Both the position numbers and the translations under genes were made by a program. Source: Cohnella endophytica (GTDB lineage Bacteria; Bacillota; Bacilli; Paenibacillales; Paenibacillaceae). From it: 64,000 nt of DNA. The DNA lies in assembly GCF_003628305.1 (NCBI RefSeq), contig NZ_RBZM01000009.1, positions 1 through 64,000 of the forward strand, written 5' to 3'. Below, piece by piece: positions 38,706 through 46,877 of the stretch (within the stretch, counting starts at the first letter, position 1; each line of letters starts with the position of its first letter). Below the pieces are notes generated by a model. It did no database searches. It was given only the letters and a program-made list of their open reading frames with translations, and had not been told where the DNA came from.

Positions 38706-39212
38706 TTATAACCGACGCGCGAGAAACCCGCCGTGAAACCCTTTCGGCTCGTAGCTGACGATAAACGCGTTCGGATCTTCCGCCAGAACGTCGCTATATA
38801 GCTGTTGTTGCCTTTTGCGCGCAAGAACGACGTTATGCACCCACCTGCGACCTTCCTTGCCTTCCCCGCTCCAGCTCGTGACGCCGTAGCCTTTGCTCCG
38901 CAGCACCGCGGAAAGCTCTTCGTGTTGTTCGTCGGTCGTCACCTGAACGGTAATATACCCGATGGCAAGCCTTTCTTCGAGCTTAACGCCAATCAACACG
39001 CCGACACCGTAGCTCAAACAATAGGCGAACAAATTGAGCGGCTTGTCGAGATTGTCGAGAACGAGCTTAAAGCCGACGACATAGATCCCGATTTCGATGG
39101 CGCTCATCATCGAAGCGATATATCGGACGCCCTTGACCATGAGGATAAATCGGACGGACAACATGCTGACATAAGTGATCTGCAACGCGATAATGGATAA
39201 AATGACTGTCAA
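38706..39212 (-). CDS. UPF0316 membrane protein (DUF5698/DUF2179)
   Basis: 168 residues. Three N-terminal helices (TVILSIIALQITYVSMLSV…, SMMSAIEIGIYVVGFKLVL, FAYCLSYGVGVLIGVKLEE) are followed by a cytosolic DUF2179-like domain (LRSKGYGVTSWSGEGKEGRR). This layout defines the UPF0316 family. Function unknown; DUF2179 domains often bind a small ligand. It lies 15 nt upstream of the malic enzyme, so the two may be co-transcribed. Confidence 0.9.
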   Translation of the reverse strand: MTVILSIIALQITYVSMLSVRFILMVKGVRYIASMMSAIEIGIYVVGFKLVLDNLDKPLNLFAYCLSYGVGVLIGVKLEERLAIGYITVQVTTDEQHEELSAVLRSKGYGVTSWSGEGKEGRRWVHNVVLARKRQQQLYSDVLAEDPNAFIVSYEPKGFHGGFLARRL

Positions 39213-39288
39213 TTTCGCACCGCCTGTCGAATGTCGAAGGGCGTTGATGAACGGCCATCAACGCCCCTTGTCAAGATTAGCTGCGCGA

Positions 39289-40404
39289 TCAGTTCCCGAA
39301 CTCGACGACCGTCCGCCCGACGTTGACGCAGCATGGATCGTGGAACGCATCGAACGCTTGGTTGATGTCGCGCAGGGAAATCCGGTCCAAGATCAGCTCG
39401 TCGAGCTGGAACTTGCCGTCCAAATACGATTGCGCGATGATCGGAAAATCTCGGAACGGATGAACATCGCCGTAGAAGCTGCCTTTGAGTATTTTGCCTA
39501 CGCGGTGGAATCCGCCGGCCGGAAGCGCCAGTTCCTTCTTCGGATTAAAAGCTCCGACGACGACCGTCGTGCCTCCTTTGCGCGTTCCTTTCCAAGCGGA
39601 TTGAGCCGCCATCGTGTTCCCCGAGCAATCGATGGCGTAATGGACGCCGAAACCGCCGGTTAATTCCTTCAATGCTTCCGCCGCGTCGACTTCGCCGACG
39701 TTCACGACGTCCGTCGCGCCGAACTTCCGGGCGATCTCCAGGTTCTGGGCTTTCAGATCGCAAGCGATAATGCGGGCCGCGCCCGCGATTCTCGCGCCTT
39801 GGATCGCGTTCACGCCGACGCCTCCGATGCCGAATACGGCGACCGTGGAGCCTGGCTTCACTTGCGCCGCGCGTACCGCCGCGCCGTATCCCGTCGCAAC
39901 GCCGCAGCCGATGAGGGAGGCTTGGGCCATCGGCATTTCGTCCGGCATTTTGACGCAGCTCATCTCCGGCACGACCGTATATTCCGCGAACGTGCTCAGC
40001 AAAGAATTATGGTACAACTGCCGTCCGTCTTGGCTAAGCCGTGACGTCCCGTCGAGCAGCGTCCCCGCGAACATCGGGCCGAAAGCGGACTCGCACAAAT
40101 TCACTTGACCCGTCTGGCAAAACTCGCACGTACCGCAGAACGGCACCCAGCTAAGCGCCACTTTATCGCCGGGCTTCACCGTTCGCACGTTAAGCCCGAC
40201 TTCGACGACGACGCCGGCTCCTTCATGCCCCAGAATCGTCGGAATCGGCGTCGTTTCGTCTTCCACGGCGTTCAAATCGCTATGGCAGACGCCCGTCGCC
40301 ATGATTTTCACTAGCACCTCGCCCGCCTTCGGCTCCGCGAGCTCCACCTTTTCGATCGATAGCGGCTGTTTGATGCCTTTCATGACCGCTGCCAACATAT
40401 CCAT
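39289..40404 (-). CDS. Zinc-dependent alcohol dehydrogenase
   Basis: 371 residues, medium-chain dehydrogenase of the class III-like group. Catalytic zinc ligands lie in TGVCHSDLNAVED and GHEGAG, structural zinc cysteines in CGTCEFCQTGQVNLC, and the NAD site in AVFGIGGVGVNAIQGARIAGA. A GAGGGGG site precedes the ATG. It is the last gene of the transporter-lyase operon, 21 nt after the aldehyde dehydrogenase, so the pair probably carries an alcohol through its aldehyde to an acid. The substrate is not known; choline or a lyase product are the main options. Confidence 0.88.
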   Translation of the reverse strand: MDMLAAVMKGIKQPLSIEKVELAEPKAGEVLVKIMATGVCHSDLNAVEDETTPIPTILGHEGAGVVVEVGLNVRTVKPGDKVALSWVPFCGTCEFCQTGQVNLCESAFGPMFAGTLLDGTSRLSQDGRQLYHNSLLSTFAEYTVVPEMSCVKMPDEMPMAQASLIGCGVATGYGAAVRAAQVKPGSTVAVFGIGGVGVNAIQGARIAGAARIIACDLKAQNLEIARKFGATDVVNVGEVDAAEALKELTGGFGVHYAIDCSGNTMAAQSAWKGTRKGGTTVVVGAFNPKKELALPAGGFHRVGKILKGSFYGDVHPFRDFPIIAQSYLDGKFQLDELILDRISLRDINQAFDAFHDPCCVNVGRTVVEFGN

Positions 40405-40425
40405 GTGCCGTTCCCCCTCGGTCGT

Positions 40426-41922
40426 TTAGTGCGCAATCCAGATTGCTTTCATTTTGGTATAGGACGCTAGGCTGTGGATGGCATATTCTTTGCCCCACCC
40501 GGATTGCTTAAAGCCGCCGAAAGGGCTCGCGAAGTCGTAGCAACCGTAGCGGTTCACGAACACTTGGCCCGCTTGAAGCTGCTTAGCTACCCGATGAGCA
40601 CGCGCCACGTCGTTCGTCCACAATCCGGCAGCCAATCCGTATATGGAATCGTTAGCTCCCCGTACCGCTTCTTCTTCCGTGTCGAACGGAATAATGCAAA
40701 GCACCGGTCCGAAAATTTCCTCTTGGGCGATCGTCATGTCGTTCGTTACGTCGGCGAAAATCGTCGGACGAACGTAAAATCCTTTGGCGTTGTCCCCGTC
40801 CGTATCCCGGTAACCGCCGGCAACGATACGCGCGCCCTGCTCTTTGCCGATTTCAATGTAACGGAGAATGCTCTCCATGTGCGCCTGAGACACTTGCGGC
40901 CCTTGATGGCTCGAAGGATCGAACGGATCGCCGCACTTGTACGCTTCCGCGAACTTGGCGATACCCGCCACTACTTGATCGTAGACGGGACGTTGCGCGA
41001 ACAGCCGCGTCGGCGCGCTGCACTTCTCCCCTTTGTGCGTGAACAAACCGTAGAAGGAGCGTTCGATGGCCGCTTCCAAGTTCGGCGCGTCCGCGAAAAT
41101 AATGTTCGGAGATTTGCCTCCGAGCTCCAACGTTACCGTCTTGAGGTTGGAATTGGCGGAATCATGGACGAGCTTCTTCCCGACTTGCGTGCTTCCCGTG
41201 AATGAAACTTTATCGACGTCCATGTGCGTCGTAATGAAGGAACCGATACGCCCTTCGCCCAAGATCAGGTTGATGACGCCGTTCGGCAGGATGCCGGAAT
41301 CGTGGATGATCTCGAACAGCCGGATCGCGGACAGCGAAGTAACGCTGGACGGCTTCAACACGACCGTATTACCCATAGCCAGCGCTGGCGCCAGCTTCCA
41401 TACCGCCATGTCGATCGGGAAGTTCCACGGTACGATTTGGCCGCAGACGCCGACAGGATCGCGCGTCGTCCAACTCGTGAAGTTGCCTTCGACCGGGTTC
41501 ACTTCTCCGTAGTACTTATCCGTCCAGCCCGCGTAATAGTCGAACAGGTCGGCGGCTTCCTCTACGTCGTCCAGGTAGGCTTCCCTGTAGAGCTTGCCGT
41601 TGTCGAGCGACTCCAACGTCGCGAGTTCATCTTGGTGCTCGCGGATCAGCGCCGCTATCCGGTGCATGCGGCGCGCCCGCTCTTTGCGGGACATGTCTTT
41701 CCATTCCCCGGCTTCGAAAGCGGCGCGCGCGGCCCGGACGGCCGCGTCGACGTCCGCTTCGGCAGCTCCGGCGAAAGCGCCGAGCACTTTGCCGTTCGCG
41801 GGATTGATCGTTTCCAACGTCCGGCCGGAGGATCCGGGCACCCAACTACCGCCGATATACAAGGATTTCGTTTCCTTCAACCATTCCGCAGCCCATTCCA
41901 ACCGGTGCGCTTTGATCGTCAT
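40426..41922 (-). CDS. NAD(P)-dependent aldehyde dehydrogenase
   Basis: 498 residues, full-length ALDH. Seen: VPWNFPIDMAVWKLAPALAMGNTVVLKPS, the general-base Glu in TLELGGKSPNI, the catalytic Cys in HKGEKCSAPTRLF, and EEIFGPVLCI. It is close to betaine-aldehyde and other small-aldehyde dehydrogenases. It starts 1 nt after the lyase stop, so it is tightly coupled in the operon. With an OpuC-type importer alongside, oxidation of betaine aldehyde or of an aldehyde released by the lyase are both plausible. Confidence 0.92.
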   Translation of the reverse strand: MTIKAHRLEWAAEWLKETKSLYIGGSWVPGSSGRTLETINPANGKVLGAFAGAAEADVDAAVRAARAAFEAGEWKDMSRKERARRMHRIAALIREHQDELATLESLDNGKLYREAYLDDVEEAADLFDYYAGWTDKYYGEVNPVEGNFTSWTTRDPVGVCGQIVPWNFPIDMAVWKLAPALAMGNTVVLKPSSVTSLSAIRLFEIIHDSGILPNGVINLILGEGRIGSFITTHMDVDKVSFTGSTQVGKKLVHDSANSNLKTVTLELGGKSPNIIFADAPNLEAAIERSFYGLFTHKGEKCSAPTRLFAQRPVYDQVVAGIAKFAEAYKCGDPFDPSSHQGPQVSQAHMESILRYIEIGKEQGARIVAGGYRDTDGDNAKGFYVRPTIFADVTNDMTIAQEEIFGPVLCIIPFDTEEEAVRGANDSIYGLAAGLWTNDVARAHRVAKQLQAGQVFVNRYGCYDFASPFGGFKQSGWGKEYAIHSLASYTKMKAIWIAH

Positions 41923-41923
41923 C

Positions 41924-43249
41924 TTAATCCGCCTCGCTTTCGTATCTCTTGCGTATCTCGTCTTTCGACTCGTTCTTCAGCCAGCGGCTCACTTGCGAAT
42001 AGCCGTATTTCTCTTTCAGTTCGACGACGACGGGAATAAAGCAGCGCGATAGCTTCTCGCATCTTTCTTCGTTCGCCTCCGTGCCCTTCACGCATTTATC
42101 CGTAAATAAAGAGACGGCTCGCCGTAGCATGTTGAGCGAATCCAGCACGTTAAAACCGGCCAAGCCTTCCCAGACGTTCAAGTTTAGTTCCCCGTGCTCA
42201 AGCGAAGCCTGCACGGAGCGATCCAGCCCGATTACCTGGAAGCAGCATTGGATCAGCGTCTCCGGAACGACGGGGTTGATCTTGCCGGGGAAGAAAGAGG
42301 ATCCCGCCTGTACGGCCGGAAGCTTCAACTCCCCGAATCCCGCTTCGGGTCCAGAGGATAGCAGACGGAAATCTTTGGCGAGCTTGATCAACAAGCCCGA
42401 CAGCAATTGCAACTCCGAGGAGACGGCCGCCACGTCGTCCATGTTCATGGAAGCGTCGTACAAATTTTCCCGATGAATCAAAGATAAACCGGTTACTTCG
42501 TTCAGGGCGCCGATAATTTGCTCGCGATAAGCGGGCGCGGCCCCGACGCCCGATCCGATGACGGTGCCGCCCAGGTTCACGGCCGTGAGCGCGAGCGTCG
42601 CTTGGCTTAGTCCCCGCAATCTTCGGCGAATGCCATGCTCGTAACCGGCGAACAACGTCCCCAGCGAATCCTGCATGCCGTCCTGAAGGCACGTCCTCGT
42701 AATCGTACGAACTCCCGCGAACGCGCGGCTCTTCGATTCCAATGCGTTAGCCAACAGCTCGAGCTCCGCTTCCAGCGCGGCGCTTACTCGGACAATCGAG
42801 ATTCTAAGCGCCGTATGGCAAGCATCCGAAGTCGATTGTGACGCGTTCACGTGATCGTTCGGATGCACGGGGTTGTATTCGCCCCATTCGCCTCCGAGCA
42901 ATTCGTTCGCCAAGTTCGCGACCACTTCGTTCATGTTCATATTGCTGCCGATGCATCCTCCGCCGTGGTAAGGATCGACGATAAAATGTTCGTTATGGCA
43001 ACCTTGCTCGACTTCCTCGCAAGCCTGCTCGATCGCCTGGGAAACCGAACGCGGAAGGATTCCCGCCCGTTCGTTCGCTCTCGCGGCTGCCTTCTTCACA
43101 TCGGCCAGCGAAGAAATATATTCCGGGTAAGCATTCAGCTTGCGACCGGAGAAACTCATGTTCTCGACGCTTCTTAACGTCTGAATGCCATAGAGGGCTC
43201 CCTCCGGCAGTTCGACCTTGCCGAATGCGTCTTCTTCGAACCGCATCAC
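41924..43249 (-). CDS. Aspartase/fumarase-superfamily lyase, divergent
   Basis: 441 residues, against about 470 for aspartase. The fold is clear: EEDAFGKVELPEGALYGIQT, NPVHPNDHVNASQSTSD (126-142) and the catalytic serine loop GSSFFPGKINPVVPE (316-330). Three substrate-binding signatures differ from aspartase and fumarase: GTS…NMN is CIGSNMN (99-105), STND/SSND is STSD (139-142), and the loop GSSxMPxK reads GSSFFPGK. So it is probably neither a true aspartase nor a fumarase. It lies between an OpuC-type ATPase gene and an ALDH gene. An elimination of an amine from an imported compound is a fair guess; ergothionase, a trimethylamine-lyase of this superfamily, is one precedent. GTG 43249 or ATG 43246 may be the start. 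Confidence 0.8.
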   Translation of the reverse strand: MMRFEEDAFGKVELPEGALYGIQTLRSVENMSFSGRKLNAYPEYISSLADVKKAAARANERAGILPRSVSQAIEQACEEVEQGCHNEHFIVDPYHGGGCIGSNMNMNEVVANLANELLGGEWGEYNPVHPNDHVNASQSTSDACHTALRISIVRVSAALEAELELLANALESKSRAFAGVRTITRTCLQDGMQDSLGTLFAGYEHGIRRRLRGLSQATLALTAVNLGGTVIGSGVGAAPAYREQIIGALNEVTGLSLIHRENLYDASMNMDDVAAVSSELQLLSGLLIKLAKDFRLLSSGPEAGFGELKLPAVQAGSSFFPGKINPVVPETLIQCCFQVIGLDRSVQASLEHGELNLNVWEGLAGFNVLDSLNMLRRAVSLFTDKCVKGTEANEERCEKLSRCFIPVVVELKEKYGYSQVSRWLKNESKDEIRKRYESEAD

Positions 43250-43261
43250 GCTAATCGCTCC

Positions 43262-44215
43262 TTATTGCGCCAATTTCGTCAGAATGCGATCCATCGTTAC
43301 GGTACCGATCCGCTTGTTATTCGAATCCACGACCGCAAAAGCCTTATGTTGTTCTTCGACCATCCGGTTGAATACCAGCTTCAAATCGTCCGTTAAAGTT
43401 ACGCCGTCGGCGGTTGCGGCAACCTCGTCCAGGGAATCGGCCGAGTAGATGTCCTCTACCTTCAAGAAACCCATCTTGCGGTAGACGTCCCGTTCTCCGA
43501 CGAGTTTCCGGATAAAGTCGTTGGCAGGATTCGTGACGATATCGTAAGGCGTCGCGAACTGGACGACTTTGCCCGCTTGCATGACGATGATCCGATCCGC
43601 CAAACGCAGCGCTTCGTCCACGTCGTGCGTAACGAACAGGATCGTTTTCTTAAGCAGCCTCTGTAAACGGTGAAGCTCATCTTGAAGGCTTGACCGCGTA
43701 ATCGCGTCGATCGCTCCGAACGGTTCATCCATGAGCAGTACGTTCGGATCCGCCGCCATGGCGCGGGCGATTCCGACGCGCTGTTGCTGGCCGCCTGACA
43801 ACTGGTTCGGACGACGCTTCCGGTACGTTCTCGGATCGAGATGCACCATCTCCAGCAGTTCGTCGGTCCGTTTGTCGATTTTCTCTTCCGGCCACTTCAG
43901 CAGCCGCGGCACGACAGCGATATTCGATTCGATCGTCATATGAGGAAACAAACCGTTCTGCTGGATGACGTATCCGATCCCCCGACGTAACTGCTCGGTC
44001 TGGACCTTGCGAATGTCGACGCCGTCGACCTCGATCGTTCCCGACGTCGTATCGTAGAGCCTATTCACCATCTTAAGCAGGGTCGTCTTGCCGCACCCCG
44101 ACGGGCCCAGGAAAACAATGAATTCGCCCGAATTGATTTCCAGTGAAATATTGTCGACCGCCGGGGCAGCGGTATTCGAATATTGCTTCACCACGTTTTT
44201 GAAGACGATGCCCAT
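43262..44215 (-). CDS. OpuC-type osmoprotectant ABC ATPase with CBS domain
   Basis: 317 residues. Walker A is GPSGCGKTTLLK, the signature LSGGQQQRVGIARA, Walker B VLLMDEPFGAID, and the H-loop VTHDVDEALRL. A C-terminal CBS region (about 245-315, SLDEVAATADGVTLTDDLKLVFNRMVE) is the usual ionic-strength sensor of OpuCA/OpuBA proteins. It powers the two permeases upstream. A 136-nt gap with a terminator-like hairpin separates it from the binding protein, while the lyase follows after 12 nt, so it may be transcribed at a lower level than the rest of the importer. Confidence 0.94.
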   Translation of the reverse strand: MGIVFKNVVKQYSNTAAPAVDNISLEINSGEFIVFLGPSGCGKTTLLKMVNRLYDTTSGTIEVDGVDIRKVQTEQLRRGIGYVIQQNGLFPHMTIESNIAVVPRLLKWPEEKIDKRTDELLEMVHLDPRTYRKRRPNQLSGGQQQRVGIARAMAADPNVLLMDEPFGAIDAITRSSLQDELHRLQRLLKKTILFVTHDVDEALRLADRIIVMQAGKVVQFATPYDIVTNPANDFIRKLVGERDVYRKMGFLKVEDIYSADSLDEVAATADGVTLTDDLKLVFNRMVEEQHKAFAVVDSNNKRIGTVTMDRILTKLAQ

Positions 44216-44268
44216 CTCCGGTTCCCCCTCTAATCGGAAGTTAAATTCGTATCGTTATTGAAAAGAGC

Positions 44269-44297
44269 GGACCGAAGGCTCGATTGAGCCCCGGTCC
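44269..44297 (-). terminator. Hairpin inside the transporter-lyase operon
   Basis: On the minus strand GGACC-CC… GGCTC-AATC-GAGCC …GGTCC forms a two-part stem followed by GCTCTTTTC. It lies between the binding protein and the ATPase genes and could partly stop transcription there. Confidence 0.55.
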
Positions 44298-44351
44298 AAT
44301 GGCCGTAAATTAACAACGGGTTCTGGTCTTTGACTTCGATACTCCGATTGG

Positions 44352-45272
44352 CTATTCCTTGATGAGTTTATTGTCGACGAGGAATTGTTTCGCCACGTCT
44401 TCGATTTCTTTTTTATCCGGACCGTCGACTTTCCAGTTCATCGTCTGAACAGCGGCATCGGTCAGCAGGGGAGCAAGCGCGTCCAACCTGTCTTTGATTT
44501 TAGGCTCGGCGTCCAGCTTCTCTTTGCGGATAAGCGGAGCTACGTTATAGACCGGGAAGAAACCTACGTCGTCCTTCAGCAATTGCAAGCCCATGCCCGC
44601 GATTTGACCGTCGGTTCCGACGGAAACCGTCACGTCCGATTCGTTGTTCTCGAGCGGCTTGTAGCGCAGACTGTAATCGATTTGGAATTGCTTCTTGAAC
44701 TTGAAGCCGCCTTTATCCGCGAATACTTTTTGCAAGCCCGGGATTCCGTCTTCGCGGACATCGAATTCCTGCGGGTAGGACAAAACGAGATCTTGGCTGT
44801 GCGCGGCGAGATCGGAATACGTTAGAATGCCGTATTTCTCGGCCGTTTCCTTTTTCATCGCGAAGCCGTACGTCGCGTTCTCCGAAGCCGGGTTCAGCCA
44901 TTCCAGGTTCCACTTTTTGAAGCCTTCGCGAACTTTCTCCAACGCTTTGGCCGAATCCTTCTCCGGTTCCTTCTGCTCCAGCATAACGCCGAGCCCGGTA
45001 CCCGTGTATTCCGGATAGAGGTCGAGATCGCCTTTTTTGAGCGCTTCGAACGTCGGCGCCGTGCCGCCGAGGCTAAGCTGGCGTTTCACTTTGATGCCCA
45101 TGTCTTCGAGAATAAGCGCATACATTTCGCCGATCAGGTTGTTTTCCGTGTTGTCCTTCGAGCCGACCGTGATCGTGAGATCCGATTTGCTTGTTTTGTC
45201 TTTTCCGCATGCGGCCAGCGTCGTCGCCAACGCGACAACAACCAGCAAGGATAACCAAGAACGTTTTTTCAT
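44352..45272 (-). CDS. OpuC-type substrate-binding lipoprotein
   Basis: 306 residues. Lipobox ALATTLAACGKDK anchors it outside the membrane. TITVGSKDNTENNLIGEMYALILEDMG and LDLYPEYTGTGL are hallmarks of the OpuAC family that binds glycine betaine, choline, carnitine or related cations. AGGGAGAG precedes the ATG. It follows the second permease by 19 nt. The ligand cannot be read from sequence alone. Confidence 0.94.
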   Translation of the reverse strand: MKKRSWLSLLVVVALATTLAACGKDKTSKSDLTITVGSKDNTENNLIGEMYALILEDMGIKVKRQLSLGGTAPTFEALKKGDLDLYPEYTGTGLGVMLEQKEPEKDSAKALEKVREGFKKWNLEWLNPASENATYGFAMKKETAEKYGILTYSDLAAHSQDLVLSYPQEFDVREDGIPGLQKVFADKGGFKFKKQFQIDYSLRYKPLENNESDVTVSVGTDGQIAGMGLQLLKDDVGFFPVYNVAPLIRKEKLDAEPKIKDRLDALAPLLTDAAVQTMNWKVDGPDKKEIEDVAKQFLVDNKLIKE

Positions 45273-45291
45273 CTACAATCTCTCCCTTTTC

Positions 45292-45930
45292 TCAGTGCGA
45301 ATAGTTTGTTTTGCGTTGCAACAGGCTGAACGCGATCTCGCTCAGAATCGCCAGCATGGCGACGGGAACGGCTCCGATCAGCAAGTAGCTCTTGGACATC
45401 ATGCTTACTCCGTTAATGATGTAGCTGCCGAGTCCCCCTCCGCCGATCAGCACCGCAAGCGTGGCGCTTGCGATAATCTCGACCGAAGCGGTTCGGATAC
45501 CGGCCAACATGACCGGCAAGGCCAGAGGAAGCTCGACCTTCCAGATCGTCTGCATCGGCGTCATTCCCATCCCGTAGGCGGCTTCCTTCACCGCGGGGTT
45601 GATTTCCCTAAAGGCGATGTAGGTGTTGATGAGAATGGGCGGCCCCGCGAGAAGCGTGAGCGCCGCGGCCGCCGGGGCGAACCCGACGCCGAGCAGCGGC
45701 ATGGCCAGCGCAAGAACGGCCAAGCTCGGGATGACCCGGAAAATGTTGATCGCGTTGATGATGTAGTTCGCGATTTTCAGCCTTCTCGAGATCCAGATGC
45801 CGAGCGGAATGCAGACAAGCATCGCCAGGATCATCGAGAAGGAGCTTAACCATACGTGCGTTTTCAAGTTTGCGAAGAATACGGGGGAGTTTCCTTCGAA
45901 ATACTCGCGAATCTGATCGATGACTTTCAT
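45292..45930 (-). CDS. OpuC-type permease subunit
   Basis: 212 residues with about five helices. The EAA-type loop KEAAYGMGMTPMQTIWKVELPLALPVMLAGI and the ending GGGGLGSYIINGVSMMS belong to the OpuCB/OpuCD permeases of osmoprotectant importers. A GGAGGTG site precedes it; it follows the first permease by 14 nt. Confidence 0.93.
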   Translation of the reverse strand: MKVIDQIREYFEGNSPVFFANLKTHVWLSSFSMILAMLVCIPLGIWISRRLKIANYIINAINIFRVIPSLAVLALAMPLLGVGFAPAAAALTLLAGPPILINTYIAFREINPAVKEAAYGMGMTPMQTIWKVELPLALPVMLAGIRTASVEIIASATLAVLIGGGGLGSYIINGVSMMSKSYLLIGAVPVAMLAILSEIAFSLLQRKTNYSH

Positions 45931-45944
45931 GGATCACACCTCCG

Positions 45945-46565
45945 TTAAGCCGTTCTCGGACTGAAGATTTTTTCGACGATCCGGAACAGCAGGTCGGCCC
46001 CGATCGCCAAGAGCGCGATGGTGACCGTCCCGGCAACGATTTTCCCGGTATGATCGTGATTCAGTCCTTGGTAGATCAACCGGCCTAACCCCCCCGCTCC
46101 AATCCATGCCGCGACCGTTCCGATCGAGATAATCGACACCGTCGCGACCCGGATGCCGGCGAGCACGACAGGCACGGCCAGCGGCACTTCGATTCGGAAG
46201 ACGATTTGCCGTTTGCTCATTCCCATCCCCTTCGCCGCCTCGATCATCATCGGATCGATGCCTTGGATCGCGGCGACTACGTTGCGAACGAGAATCATCT
46301 GGGCGTAGGCTACCAGTCCGATCATCGCGGTCGTTTTGCCGAGGCCTGTATAGGGAATGAGCGCGGCGTACAGAGCCATGCTGGGAATCGTGTATATGAT
46401 GCCGAGAACGCTCGTTACCGGCGCTTGCAGCTTCCGGTATTTGGCGATCACGAATCCGAGTGGCAAAGCGATGCACAGGGCGATCAACAAGGAAGTGAAC
46501 GTCAAGCGCACATGCTCCCAGAAAAACGGCATCACCTTATCCGGATGGTCGAATAAATAACTCAT
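45945..46565 (-). CDS. OpuC-type permease subunit
   Basis: 206 residues with about five helices. The coupling loop is IEAAKGMGMSKRQIVFRIEVPLAVPVVLAGI and the end of the family core is WIGAGGLGRLIYQGL. Its ATG overlaps the stop of a 30-codon frame by 4 bp, so its translation may depend on that small frame. It pairs with the second permease to form the channel. Confidence 0.93.
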   Translation of the reverse strand: MSYLFDHPDKVMPFFWEHVRLTFTSLLIALCIALPLGFVIAKYRKLQAPVTSVLGIIYTIPSMALYAALIPYTGLGKTTAMIGLVAYAQMILVRNVVAAIQGIDPMMIEAAKGMGMSKRQIVFRIEVPLAVPVVLAGIRVATVSIISIGTVAAWIGAGGLGRLIYQGLNHDHTGKIVAGTVTIALLAIGADLLFRIVEKIFSPRTA

Positions 46566-46654
46566 GTGAACTCACCCGCAAACTCTTCGTAATTGGCAAT
46601 CCGTACCTCGTATTCCGATCCCGGCCCGTTGACATACGGACAATCGCTATTCAT
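46562..46654 (-). CDS. 30-residue coupled small ORF at the head of the importer operon
   Basis: ATG 46654 follows CGAGGTGAG by about 4 nt and opens a 30-codon frame (begins MNSDCPYVNGPGSEYEV, ends EEFAGEFT) that ends in an ATGA overlap with the permease. It is soluble, acidic, with one cysteine, and matches no family I know. The strong site and overlap favour real translation, as a small protein or a coupling peptide. Confidence 0.5.
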   Translation of the reverse strand: MNSDCPYVNGPGSEYEVRIANYEEFAGEFT

Positions 46655-46707
46655 TTGCTCACCTCGCTTGTTGCTTACGAATCCCATTATGAAGCCGAAG
46701 AGAGCGC

Positions 46708-46731
46708 TTGCACAGGTGCCGACCTGTGCAA
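46708..46731. promoter_or_regulatory. Perfect inverted repeat upstream of the importer operon
   Basis: TTGCACAGGT and ACCTGTGCAA are perfect 10-bp arms around GCCG. It lies 54 bp upstream of the small ORF. Arms and spacing look like a dimeric regulator site (NtrC/Fis-type sites are often TGCAC-based). No T run follows, so it is not a terminator. Confidence 0.55.
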
Positions 46732-46781
46732 AGTTCACGCAAATGGGTGTAAAAAAATTGGGCAATCGCCCCTCTTTACGA

Positions 46782-46810
46782 AAGCGCATTCATCTGGTAT
46801 GAATGCGCTT
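46782..46810. promoter_or_regulatory. Second perfect inverted repeat
   Basis: AAGCGCATTCAT and ATGAATGCGCTT are perfect 12-bp arms around CTGGT, between the terminator of the sensor operon and the first palindrome. A second regulator site or a structured RNA end are possible. Confidence 0.5.
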
Positions 46811-46829
46811 CCCATCTTGCCCGGTCGAC

Positions 46830-46858
46830 AAATAAACCCGGATCGATTGATCCGGGTT
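46830..46858 (-). terminator. Intrinsic terminator of the sensor operon
   Basis: On the minus strand AACCCGGATC-AATC-GATCCGGGTT is followed by TATTT, 20 nt after the stop of the sensor-coupled binding protein. Confidence 0.85.
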
Positions 46859-46877
46859 CGCGGCGCGGCTTAAGGGC

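Noticed and set aside
46655..46877. Sigma-54 (-24/-12) promoter for the importer operon
   Set aside because: I looked for GG-N10-GC on the minus strand. The nearest matches (TGGGATTCGTAAGC and GGCACCTGTGCAAGC) have 9 and 11 nt instead of 10. With no GAFTGA loop in the regulator, a sigma-54 promoter is not expected.
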